A DNA stretch of 64,000 nt from PWND01 sp964614525 (GTDB taxonomy: Bacteria; Bacteroidota; Bacteroidia; Bacteroidales; UBA7960). The notes beneath the pieces were generated by a model. The model searched no databases, was not told the origin of the DNA, and was given only the letters and a program-made list of their open reading frames with translations. Of this stretch, positions 26,179 to 34,862 are shown piece after piece (position 1 is the first letter of the stretch; each line of letters opens with the position of its first letter). The position numbers were made by a program, and so were the translations under genes. The stretch covers positions 1 through 64,000 of the forward strand of contig CAZTPA010000006.1 of the NCBI GenBank assembly GCA_964614525.1, given 5' to 3'.

Positions 26179-27576
26179 ATGAAGAGAAGTATTATTAAAG
26201 ACCTTCTAAAAAACGGAAAAAGTTATTTAAACCAAGAAGTTAATATTAAAGGCTGGGTTAGAACAAAAAGAGGAAATAAAAATATAGCCTTTATTGCTGT
26301 AAATGATGGTTCAACAATCAACAATATACAGCTTGTAATTGATCTTGCAGAATTTAATGACGAGGAAACAATAAGAAGAATTTCTACAGGAGCCTGTATT
26401 TCTGCAATTGGAGAGCTTGTAGAATCTCAGGGACAAGGTCAGTCTTTCGAAATATTGGGGAAAAGCATTGAAATATATGGTGAAGCCGATCCCGACAAAT
26501 ACCCATTACAAAAGAAAGGGCATTCCCTTGAATTTCTAAGAGAAATTGCCCACTTAAGGCCTCGTACAAATACCTTTGGAGCAGTGCTGCGTTTAAGACA
26601 TGCTTTGTCTTTTGCAATTCATAAATTTTATAATGATAAAGGTTTTTATTATCTGCATACACCTATCATTACCGGATCAGATTGCGAAGGTGCAGGCGCT
26701 ATGTTTAGAGTTACAACACTGGATCTAAACAATCTTCCAAAAACAGATGAAGGCAAAATTGATTTTTCACAGGATTTTTTCGGAAAAGAAACTAATCTTA
26801 CAGTTAGTGGTCAATTGGAAGGAGAACTGGGTGCTTTGGCCTTGTCAAACATCTACACTTTCGGTCCTACTTTCCGCGCTGAAAACTCAAACACAACAAG
26901 ACATTTATCAGAATTCTGGATGATAGAACCGGAAATGGCATTTTATGATATAAATGACAATATGGATCTTGCTGAAGAATTCCTGCAATATCTTATTAGC
27001 TATATTCTTGAAAATTGCAGTGATGATTTAGAATTCTTACAAAAGATGTATGATAATGATTTGATTGAACGACTTCGTTTTGTTACATCAAACACTTTTG
27101 AAAGATTAACATATACTGAAGCTATTGACATATTAGTAAAATCAGGACAAAAATTTGAGTTTGATGTCAAATGGGGCATAGACCTTCAGTCAGAACATGA
27201 AAGATATTTGGTTGAAAAACATTTTAACAAGCCTGTAATACTAACTGATTATCCAAAAGACATTAAGGCTTTTTATATGAAGCTGAATGATGACAATAAT
27301 ACAGTAAGAGCAATGGATGTTCTTTTCCCAAAAATAGGCGAAATAATAGGTGGTTCGCAAAGAGAAGAAAATTTTGATAAATTAAATCAGAGAATAAAAG
27401 AGATGGGAATTCATGAACAGGATGTTTGGTGGTATTTAGATACAAGAAGGTTTGGTACTGCACCCCACAGTGGATTTGGGCTGGGTTTTGAGAGGCTTAT
27501 GCTCTTTATCTCAGGAATGGGAAACATCAGAGATGTTATTCCATTTCCTCGTGCACCTCAAAATGCAGAGTTTTAA
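26179..27576 (+). CDS. asnS: Asparaginyl-tRNA synthetase
   Basis: A class IIb synthetase that charges tRNA-Asn, 465 residues. The N-terminal OB fold (VNIKGWVRTKRGNKNIAFIAVNDGS) recognises the anticodon. The catalytic core has motif 1 around FYLHTPIITGSDCEGAGAMF, motif 2 FRAENSNTTRHLSEFWMIEPE and motif 3 GFGLGFERL. The pattern TVSGQLEGE and the AENSNT segment fit AsnRS rather than AspRS. I saw no T-box or other leader structure in the 154 bases before it. A separate gatCAB route is not visible here. Confidence 0.95.
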   Translation: MKRSIIKDLLKNGKSYLNQEVNIKGWVRTKRGNKNIAFIAVNDGSTINNIQLVIDLAEFNDEETIRRISTGACISAIGELVESQGQGQSFEILGKSIEIYGEADPDKYPLQKKGHSLEFLREIAHLRPRTNTFGAVLRLRHALSFAIHKFYNDKGFYYLHTPIITGSDCEGAGAMFRVTTLDLNNLPKTDEGKIDFSQDFFGKETNLTVSGQLEGELGALALSNIYTFGPTFRAENSNTTRHLSEFWMIEPEMAFYDINDNMDLAEEFLQYLISYILENCSDDLEFLQKMYDNDLIERLRFVTSNTFERLTYTEAIDILVKSGQKFEFDVKWGIDLQSEHERYLVEKHFNKPVILTDYPKDIKAFYMKLNDDNNTVRAMDVLFPKIGEIIGGSQREENFDKLNQRIKEMGIHEQDVWWYLDTRRFGTAPHSGFGLGFERLMLFISGMGNIRDVIPFPRAPQNAEF

Positions 27577-27642
27577 TGTTGCACAAAATAAGTTTTTTTC
27601 GTAATTTGGTGTTGATTTATTATTAATGATAATGGGGTTTTT

Positions 27643-29148
27643 ATGCTAAGACAGAGATTACAACAGAAATTGCTGCAAAAGCTTTCTCCTCAACAGATTC
27701 AGCTAATGAAACTGCTGCAGGTTCCTACTGCTTTAATTGAGCAAAGAATAAAACAGGAAATTGAAGAAAATCCTGCCCTTGAAGAAGGCATTGATGATGA
27801 AGACCCTGATGATCTTAGTTTATCAAATAATGAAGAGTTTGAAAATACAGCTGATGATGATGAAACAACAGATAATGAAGATGACTTTAGCGAAGTAGAA
27901 TCTGAAAATGAATTTGACCTTAGTGATTATATTGATGATGACGAGACTCCGGCATATAAGCTAAGCGTTAATAATACCAGTGCTGATGACGAAAAAAAAG
28001 ACATCCCATATTCTGATGGAATTAGTTTTCATGAGATGTTAAAATCACAACTTGGATTAAAAAGCCTTAACGAAAAAGAACACATTATAGCTTTAAACAT
28101 TATTGGAAACATTGATGACTCCGGCTACCTGCAGAGAGATTTGAATGCACTTGTTGATGATATGGCATTCCTTCATAATATTGAAACAAATCTTGAAGAA
28201 GTTAGTAATGTTTTGAAAATCATACAAGATTTCGATCCGCCGGGTGTTGGAGCCAGTGATCTTCAGGAATGCTTGTTAATTCAAATAAGACGAAAAACTG
28301 ATAGAACTCAGGATATAGACAATGCACAAGCATTGTTGGAAAGAAGTTTCCAAAGCTTTACGAAAAAGCATTACGAAAAGATTAAACAAAAACATAATTT
28401 CTCAGATGACGATTTAAAAGGTGCAATAAATCAGATTCTTAAACTCAATCCTAAGCCGGGCAACTCAATTGTAGACACTCAAAAGAACACCCAATACATA
28501 GTGCCTGATTTTACAATATCTACCTATGACAATCAACTGGAATTAAGTCTGAATTCGAGAAATGCTCCGGAGCTTAAGGTTAACAGGACATATGCCGAAA
28601 TGCTTGAAGCGATGAGCGAATCCGGAGGGAAGATTGACAAAAAGAAGAAAGAAGCTCTAATGTTTGTTAAACAAAAGCTCGATGGTGCTAAATGGTTTAT
28701 TGACGCAATAAAGCAAAGACAAAACACATTGTTGGTCACTATGGAGGCTATAATGCAATATCAACATGAATTCTTTTTAACAGGAGATGAAACCAAGTTG
28801 CGTCCAATGATTTTAAAAGATATTGCGGAAATTGTGGGCCTTGATATTTCAACAATTTCAAGAGTAGCCAATTCAAAATATGTTCAAACTCCTTATGGTA
28901 CTTTTCTGCTAAAATATTTCTTCTCAGAATCACTGCAAAATGAAGCCGGTGAAGAAGTATCAACTCGTGAAGTAAAAAAAATCCTACAGGAATGCATTAG
29001 TGAAGAAAGTAAGAAAAAACCTGTAACTGACGAACAACTAGCAGCTATCCTCAAAGAAAAAGGCTACAATATTGCCAGGAGAACTGTTGCAAAATATCGC
29101 GAACAACTAGATATTCCGGTAGCCAGGCTCAGAAAAGAATTAAACTAA
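27643..29148 (+). CDS. rpoN: RNA polymerase sigma-54 factor
   Basis: Sigma-54 directs RNA polymerase to -24/-12 promoters and needs an AAA+ activator. The 501 residues show the Gln/Leu-rich region I (LRQRLQQKLLQKLSPQQIQLMK), a strongly acidic region II (about residues 45-120), the core-binding domain, the helix-turn-helix segment LKDIAEIVGLDISTISRVANSK, and the RpoN box ARRTVAKYREQLDIP near the end. It is followed after three bases by a PAP2-like membrane gene, suggesting co-transcription. Confidence 0.96.
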   Translation: MLRQRLQQKLLQKLSPQQIQLMKLLQVPTALIEQRIKQEIEENPALEEGIDDEDPDDLSLSNNEEFENTADDDETTDNEDDFSEVESENEFDLSDYIDDDETPAYKLSVNNTSADDEKKDIPYSDGISFHEMLKSQLGLKSLNEKEHIIALNIIGNIDDSGYLQRDLNALVDDMAFLHNIETNLEEVSNVLKIIQDFDPPGVGASDLQECLLIQIRRKTDRTQDIDNAQALLERSFQSFTKKHYEKIKQKHNFSDDDLKGAINQILKLNPKPGNSIVDTQKNTQYIVPDFTISTYDNQLELSLNSRNAPELKVNRTYAEMLEAMSESGGKIDKKKKEALMFVKQKLDGAKWFIDAIKQRQNTLLVTMEAIMQYQHEFFLTGDETKLRPMILKDIAEIVGLDISTISRVANSKYVQTPYGTFLLKYFFSESLQNEAGEEVSTREVKKILQECISEESKKKPVTDEQLAAILKEKGYNIARRTVAKYREQLDIPVARLRKELN

Positions 29149-29151
29149 ACA

Positions 29152-29775
29152 ATGAATATAGAAAAAAGCATTGCGCGAATAATTTCCACTATTTTCCATC
29201 CACTTGTAATTCCAAGTCTTGGGATATTTTTATTGTTTTCAATAAACTCATACATTAGTTTCTCTATTCCTGCAAGCGGGCAAAGAACAATATTGCTAAT
29301 AGTTATGTTCAATACTGCCATTGCACCGTTAGCATCTATATTTGTGCTTAAAAGACTAAAAATTGTAAAAAGTGTTTTGCTTGTTGATAGAGAAGAACGA
29401 CTTATTCCAATATTTATAAGTGGATTGTTTTACTTTTTTGCATTTTTTATTTTAAAGCAGGTTAATTTGCCATTCCTTATAAATTTCTTCATTTTAAGCG
29501 CCACCATCATTATTTTCATTGTACTTCTAATTACTTTTTATTGGAAAATAAGTATTCATATGGCATCAATCGGAGGGTTAACAGGTTTTCTTATTAGCGT
29601 GTCTATAATATTAAAAACTGACATCCCTGTTCTGATAATCAGCGCAATTATAATTAGTGGCTTTTTGGGTTATAGTAGAATCAGATTAGGCGCACACAAA
29701 CCATCAGAAGTTTATGCCGGTTTTGTTTTGGGCTTTGGTTTTATTATGGCTTTAGCTATATTGTTTTATAAGTAG
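29152..29775 (+). CDS. PAP2-like integral membrane phosphatase
   Basis: The 207-residue protein has about six membrane helices. Between helices it carries KISIHMASIGGLTGFL and SRIRLGAHKPSEVYAGFVLG, which match the second and third motifs of the PAP2 phosphatase superfamily (catalytic His in each; Asp of the third motif replaced by Glu/Val context). The first motif KxxxxxxRP is not obvious; KRLKIVKSVLLVDREER is the nearest candidate. Members act on lipid phosphates such as undecaprenyl pyrophosphate. Activity is uncertain given the divergence. Confidence 0.7.
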   Translation: MNIEKSIARIISTIFHPLVIPSLGIFLLFSINSYISFSIPASGQRTILLIVMFNTAIAPLASIFVLKRLKIVKSVLLVDREERLIPIFISGLFYFFAFFILKQVNLPFLINFFILSATIIIFIVLLITFYWKISIHMASIGGLTGFLISVSIILKTDIPVLIISAIIISGFLGYSRIRLGAHKPSEVYAGFVLGFGFIMALAILFYK

Positions 29776-29817
29776 ATATAAAATATTTATCATTGCAATA
29801 TTCATATAAAAAAAAGC

Positions 29818-29888
29818 GGCTGTATCAAAAGTTCTAATTATCAAATCAATATTATTGAAATTTTTTAGAACAAATTTTTGAAACAGCC
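29818..29888. repeat. Inverted repeat GGCTGTATCAAAAGTTCTAA in convergent intergenic space
   Basis: The left arm at 29818-29837 pairs with TTAGAAC...TTGAAACAGCC ending at 29888, giving an interrupted stem of about 18 pairs over 71 bases. It resembles the 15505-15570 element in arm sequence, size and position between convergent genes, and shares GGCTGTATC with the sppA terminator. Confidence 0.65.
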
Positions 29889-29918
29889 TCTTCTAATTAT
29901 AAAGTACAAGGTTTTTGA

Positions 29919-30605
29919 TCAGAACAAAATTAAAGAAATCCCTACACTAATAGGATACATATCTTCTGCAGTATTGTCATAGAAAATATTATTCAGGGGC
30001 ATATATCCAAAAACATTGATAGCTCCATATCCAAGCCTTGCAGTAACGCCGTAAACAAATTTTTGAATATTATCAAGCTTGTACTCTCTAAACTTCACAT
30101 CATAATCGTTGCCTGCTATGTCTTTCCCTTCATACTTATTATAAGCATTAACAAGATATGAAGTTTTAAAGCCCAAATGAACTCTTAAAGTCTTAGGTAA
30201 AGTACGAACAAAATATCTAAATTCTACAGGTACTCCAAGATAGTTAAGACTAATTTTAGCTTTGTCAACTTTAATGCCATCAGGCAATTCAACAAAATCA
30301 AAAGTATTAGTATTATCAACACGAGAAAAAAGATGTGAATCACTATAAAAATTATGGCCAGTATAATGTATACCTCCGGCAATGCTAAAGCTTGATTTAG
30401 CTATTGGGTAATCATATAGATAACTTATAGCAGCACCTCTGTCTATAGATCCGGATTTAATATCTCCCGGTATCTCTTGCCAAATATCAACAAAAGTTTC
30501 AATAAAAAAACGATCCTGAGGACGCATACGTGTAACAAGATCACTAGCCTGTGATGTCAGGCCAAAGCCTGTTAATAAAACTATTACTAAAAAATTTTTC
30601 ATCAT
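29919..30605 (-). CDS. Outer-membrane beta-barrel protein (PorT-like fold)
   Basis: From ATG 30605 (228 residues; the frame's earlier start is a TTG) there is a signal peptide ending TSQASD. Alternating hydrophobic strands follow: FIETFVDIW, SSFSIAGGIHYTG, KISLNYLGVPVEFRYFV, LRVHLGFKTSYLV, KFVYGVTARLGYG and a terminal strand ending in Phe (ISVGISLILF). This is the pattern of small 8-stranded Bacteroidota barrels of the outer-membrane beta-barrel domain family. No specific role can be assigned. Confidence 0.75.
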   Translation of the reverse strand: MMKNFLVIVLLTGFGLTSQASDLVTRMRPQDRFFIETFVDIWQEIPGDIKSGSIDRGAAISYLYDYPIAKSSFSIAGGIHYTGHNFYSDSHLFSRVDNTNTFDFVELPDGIKVDKAKISLNYLGVPVEFRYFVRTLPKTLRVHLGFKTSYLVNAYNKYEGKDIAGNDYDVKFREYKLDNIQKFVYGVTARLGYGAINVFGYMPLNNIFYDNTAEDMYPISVGISLILF

Positions 30606-30764
30606 CTTATGTTTTTTTTTGATCAGATTTAGCAATAATAAATACTATGTATTTGAATTCCTACTTATTAAAAATCTGATTTTTATGTTATACATTATAT
30701 GAAATTACAATTTTATTATACAAATTTATAAATTGTTAGTTAAAACCAGCTATTTATTATCTTT

Positions 30765-31610
30765 TTATTTAATTACATTAGTTTTTCTTACAACAGACGC
30801 TGTATAAAACAAGCCAAAAGCATCATTTGAAATATTTCCTACCGGCGTAGTAAAACTTCCACCCATAGGACCTGACCCTCCTACTTCAGAGTAAACATGC
30901 AAAATAAAATCATAAGCTTCTTGTGTAATGCTATGCATTTCCACAGTTATTGTATCATCCTTTTGAAAATCAAAATTTCCAGCCCAGCTATCAACCTCAA
31001 AACCGGGAACAAACATTCCGTCGAAATACTCATCATCTGTAAACATAAGCTTATGCAAAGAATCTGTAAGGTGAATTCCATTTTTATATAAATGCCACAG
31101 GTAAAAATCTCCTACCCCGGGAGGTTCCTGTCCATAGTATAGAACTCTGTATGATTCCATATACGGCTCATACCTAAAACCTATAGAATCAATTGTAGCA
31201 TTGCGGCGAATTTGTGAAGAAGATTCAAATATTTCTCCATTATATTCAATTTTCAAGCTATACCTTTCCCCAATAATTCCATAAGTTTCATTAATGGTCT
31301 TATATAAACCGGGCTCTACCTCCTCAAAAAGAAAATCTTCGCCTGAATCGGTTGATAGAATAACATCTGCGCCGCTAAGCAATGGCGTTTGCTCATTCAT
31401 ATAATATTGGCCGGTTTGTGATAATTTCACCCAATGATGTGTGGTGTCTGTGGTAATCTGAGATTCCACAACAAGTCTTTCCTCCAAATCACCTTGCAGA
31501 ATAATTTCTGTTTCCTCGATACAAGACATTTGAACAAAAAACAACATTGTCAGAATTATAATTAGGCTTATTCTCATTTTGAGCATATTTTTAATTAATT
31601 TCAATAACAT
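30765..31610 (-). CDS. DUF4249 family lipoprotein
   Basis: The 281-residue protein carries a lipoprotein signal peptide with lipobox QMSC (Cys30 from ATG 31610; ATG 31577 is an equally possible start). The residues after Cys are IEETE, an acidic cluster typical of surface-exported Bacteroidota lipoproteins. The sequence pattern ERLVVESQITTDTT..WVKLSQTGQY...PLLSGADVIL fits DUF4249. These proteins are usually encoded directly after a TonB-dependent receptor, as here (11-base gap), and are presumed to form a surface lid or capture subunit analogous to SusD. Confidence 0.85.
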   Translation of the reverse strand: MLLKLIKNMLKMRISLIIILTMLFFVQMSCIEETEIILQGDLEERLVVESQITTDTTHHWVKLSQTGQYYMNEQTPLLSGADVILSTDSGEDFLFEEVEPGLYKTINETYGIIGERYSLKIEYNGEIFESSSQIRRNATIDSIGFRYEPYMESYRVLYYGQEPPGVGDFYLWHLYKNGIHLTDSLHKLMFTDDEYFDGMFVPGFEVDSWAGNFDFQKDDTITVEMHSITQEAYDFILHVYSEVGGSGPMGGSFTTPVGNISNDAFGLFYTASVVRKTNVIK

Positions 31611-31621
31611 TATAATAAAGT

Positions 31622-33982
31622 TTAAAATTTAAAATTGTAAGTAATTGCCGGCATTATACCGAAAAGATACATTTTATAAGGATCTTGTTGATAAGGATTA
31701 TCTTCGTTTTGTCTAAAGAAATAAGCATATGGATTCTTTTTATTGTAGGCATTGTATACTGATATATTCCATGATCCCTGCCAGCGGCGGTCTTTTTTTA
31801 AACTTGTTAAGATTGTTACCGAAAGATCAAGCCTGTGATAATCGGGTAATCTGGTACTATTTTTCTCTCCATAAACAGGAACAATTTCTCCCATATACTC
31901 ATATCGTTGTATAGGAAGGGTAACCGGTTTGCCTGTATGATAAATCCAACTTGCTCCCATACTAATTCTTTTAGATAACTGATAGTTAATTACAATAGAA
32001 AGATCATGGGGTTTATCAAAATTAGACACATAGGGATTTCCCAAATTTATACCCGGAATTTCTCTATCTGACTTTGACCATGCATAAGAAATCCAGCCGG
32101 TAAAATCGCCAATATTTCTTCCAAGCATAAACTCAAGGCCGAATGCCCTTGCATCTCCTACTCTGACCTCGCCCTCAAGCTGAGGATTAAGAATGACATT
32201 TGCCTGTTCTTTAAAGTCAATTTGATTTTCAATAGTTTTATAATAAGCCTCTACGGAAAAACTGACTGAATTATTCATAAAATCGTGAAAGTATCCTACT
32301 GCATATTGATTTGCAATTTGTGGCAAAATATTCGGGCTGCTGGGAAACCAAACATCCAGAGGCGTTGTCATTTCAGAAAAAACAGTTTGATGCAGATATT
32401 GAAGCATTCTGTTATAACCTGCTTTTACAGACTGGTTCTCATTAAACATATATCGAATACCCAAACGTGGTTCAGGGCCATGATAATTATTATAAAACTC
32501 TCCCTCGCTATAAATTAAAGTATCTGCTGCATTATAATTATCATCAAAAAGAAATACTGTAGATTCACCAACATTTTGAAAAAGAGAATACCTTAATCCA
32601 ATTTCCACCAATAATTTATCATTAACATTATATTCATTTGACAAATACAAAGCAGACTCCAGGGCATTGCTCGTAGGCATTTGATATTTATCATTAGAAC
32701 TTTGTTCTCCAACACCTTCAACAAGTCCGGGGTTAAAGCTGTGATATACAGAATGCAGCCCAAACTTAACCGTATTTTTCCTGTTAATAAACCAGGAAAA
32801 ATCTGATTTAACATTATAAGCTTCAATCCCACTTGTCCAATCAAAAGAGGTAACACCTGATCTTAAACCCATCAAATAATCAAAATTGCTGTAAATAACA
32901 GAGAAGTTAGAAAAAATTCTATTGTTAAATATATGATTCCATCTAACAGTTGCTGTGGCATTGCCCCAGCCCAATTTAAAATCATCACCGATGCTTAATA
33001 TATCCCTTCCAAAGTAACCGGAGAAATAAAGTCTGTTATTGTCATTTATACGATAATTAAACTTTGCATTCAAATCATAGAAATAAAGCTGATTTCCTCT
33101 AAGATTAGTATCATTAGATAAGTATAAAAACAAATCAGCATAGGTTCTTCTTCCTGATAAAAGAAAACTGCTCACATCTTTTTGAATAGGCCCTTCGAGT
33201 GTCAGGCGACTAGATATTGAACCTATTCCTCCGGAAGCATGATAATCCTTATAATTTCCATCTTTCATCCTTATATCAATAACAGAAGACAATCGTCCGC
33301 CATAATTAGCAGGAATTCCACCCTTGTATATCTGAACATCTTTAATAGCATCAGAATTAAATACACTAAAAAAGCCCATTAGATGAGCTGCATTGTATAC
33401 GCTGGCTTCATCAAGCAGTATAAGGTTCTGATCAACGCTGCCTCCTCTAACAGACAAACCGGTTGAGCCTTCTCCCGCAGAACTAACACCGGGAAGCAAT
33501 GTTAAGGCTTTAATAACATCAACTTCTCCCATAAATGAAGGAAGAGTTTTTATTGTTTCAACCTGCAAACGATTCACACTCATTCTAACATCAGACACAT
33601 TCTTATTAGATCTCTCAGATTCAATAACAACCTCCGCAAGCTCATAGCTATGCGGCTCAAGTTCAATATTAATCTGATTATCGCTATTTAAATCAAGCTT
33701 TATGGTCTTTTTATGATAACCTACATAGGAATATTCGATTGTGTATTGACCTTTATCCAGACTGATGCTATAAAAACCATATACATTAGTTACAGTGCCC
33801 GCACCCAATTCCTTAATTAATACAGTGGCTCCAATAAGATCTTCACCTGTTAAAGCATCGCTTACATGCCCTTTTACAGCAAAATTATCTGTTAGATTTT
33901 CACTTTTAACATTAATGCTGTAAAAAATAGCAAAATAAAGAAAAACAAGCTTTAGCAAAGCAAACAAATAGCATCTATTCAT
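31622..33982 (-). CDS. TonB-dependent outer-membrane receptor with carboxypeptidase-like N domain
   Basis: This 786-residue receptor imports a large or scarce nutrient across the outer membrane using TonB energy. After a signal peptide (1-27) comes a carboxypeptidase-regulatory-like domain (VKGHVSDALTGEDLIGATVLIKE, about 35-115). The plug follows (GEVDVIKALTLLPGVSSAGEGS, then LSVRGGSVDQNLILLDE), and a 22-strand barrel ends with Phe. It pairs with the DUF4249 lipoprotein, not with SusD, so it belongs to the non-Sus class. Substrate is unknown. Confidence 0.92.
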   Translation of the reverse strand: MNRCYLFALLKLVFLYFAIFYSINVKSENLTDNFAVKGHVSDALTGEDLIGATVLIKELGAGTVTNVYGFYSISLDKGQYTIEYSYVGYHKKTIKLDLNSDNQINIELEPHSYELAEVVIESERSNKNVSDVRMSVNRLQVETIKTLPSFMGEVDVIKALTLLPGVSSAGEGSTGLSVRGGSVDQNLILLDEASVYNAAHLMGFFSVFNSDAIKDVQIYKGGIPANYGGRLSSVIDIRMKDGNYKDYHASGGIGSISSRLTLEGPIQKDVSSFLLSGRRTYADLFLYLSNDTNLRGNQLYFYDLNAKFNYRINDNNRLYFSGYFGRDILSIGDDFKLGWGNATATVRWNHIFNNRIFSNFSVIYSNFDYLMGLRSGVTSFDWTSGIEAYNVKSDFSWFINRKNTVKFGLHSVYHSFNPGLVEGVGEQSSNDKYQMPTSNALESALYLSNEYNVNDKLLVEIGLRYSLFQNVGESTVFLFDDNYNAADTLIYSEGEFYNNYHGPEPRLGIRYMFNENQSVKAGYNRMLQYLHQTVFSEMTTPLDVWFPSSPNILPQIANQYAVGYFHDFMNNSVSFSVEAYYKTIENQIDFKEQANVILNPQLEGEVRVGDARAFGLEFMLGRNIGDFTGWISYAWSKSDREIPGINLGNPYVSNFDKPHDLSIVINYQLSKRISMGASWIYHTGKPVTLPIQRYEYMGEIVPVYGEKNSTRLPDYHRLDLSVTILTSLKKDRRWQGSWNISVYNAYNKKNPYAYFFRQNEDNPYQQDPYKMYLFGIMPAITYNFKF

Positions 33983-34250
33983 ACTTTTAGGTAAAATTTT
34001 TTATAAAAAAGTAATTGTATAATTTTAAATTAACAAATCTTGAAATAATTTGTTCTATATAATAATTATTATAAACCACTAAAAAGTCCTCTTATTATAG
34101 GAATTTGATAATATTTTTGCTTAAAAATAAATATTATTAAGAAAAACAGAGTTTCACTTCATTGTTGATATTAATTTTTTTTTAATTTAGCAATTCGGTA
34201 ATGTAAATTTAGAGGATTAAAGATATAATAAAAACTCAAAAAATCAGTGT

Positions 34251-34820
34251 ATGAAACTTAATGTAGGATTTATCAAGTCTGTTCTTAATGTTTATGATGA
34301 GATGTCGGATAATGGCATAAACATAGTCTATCTGGGAGAATTTCATCATCAAATAACAAAAATGTTTACATCCATGGCTGAAGATGACTTGGACAGGAAA
34401 GACGAAGAACGTGCTGTTATTAGAAAAGTATATTCAGTTATGGTAGAAACTTTGCAGAACATGGCGCGTCATAGTGATGAAATAGCTGATAAATTTAATA
34501 TTGGTAAAGGTTTGTTTATGATTGGAAAAAAGGAAGATACTTATTTTGTTATTACATCAAACAGAGTTTCCAACAGCAAAACAAAAATTCTGGAAGCAGC
34601 AATTAAAGAAGTGAATGCAGCTACAAGAGATGAACTCAAACAAATGTATAAGAAACAAATGTGCGATGGCACTATCAGCTCAAAAGGTGGAGCAGGACTT
34701 GGTCTTATTGAAATTGCAAAAAGGACAAGAAATAAACTGGTTTATGAGTTTTTGCCACTTGATCAAAACAGTCAGTTTTTCATTTTGAAAGTGGAGATTA
34801 ACGCTAAGAAAATAGAATAA
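34251..34820 (+). CDS. SiaB-family protein kinase (DUF6272)
   Basis: The 189-residue protein has a reduced HATPase fold: the N-box segment VETLQNMARHSDE and the G-box KGGAGLGLIEIAKR. This matches the SiaB family, kinases that phosphorylate a SiaC-type anti-sigma-antagonist-like partner in a SiaABCD switch. The usual partners (a PP2C phosphatase and the DUF1987/SiaC protein) are not encoded nearby. It lies 42 bases upstream of recG on the same strand. Family assignment is from the motifs and length; its signalling role here is inferred. Confidence 0.8.
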   Translation: MKLNVGFIKSVLNVYDEMSDNGINIVYLGEFHHQITKMFTSMAEDDLDRKDEERAVIRKVYSVMVETLQNMARHSDEIADKFNIGKGLFMIGKKEDTYFVITSNRVSNSKTKILEAAIKEVNAATRDELKQMYKKQMCDGTISSKGGAGLGLIEIAKRTRNKLVYEFLPLDQNSQFFILKVEINAKKIE

Positions 34821-34862
34821 TAATATCTTTTTCTTTCCTTAGCACATGCTAAATCACAAATT

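Noticed and set aside
31622..33982. SusC/SusD polysaccharide-utilisation locus
   Set aside because: The receptor has no SusD partner and no glycoside hydrolases nearby; the partner is a DUF4249 lipoprotein.
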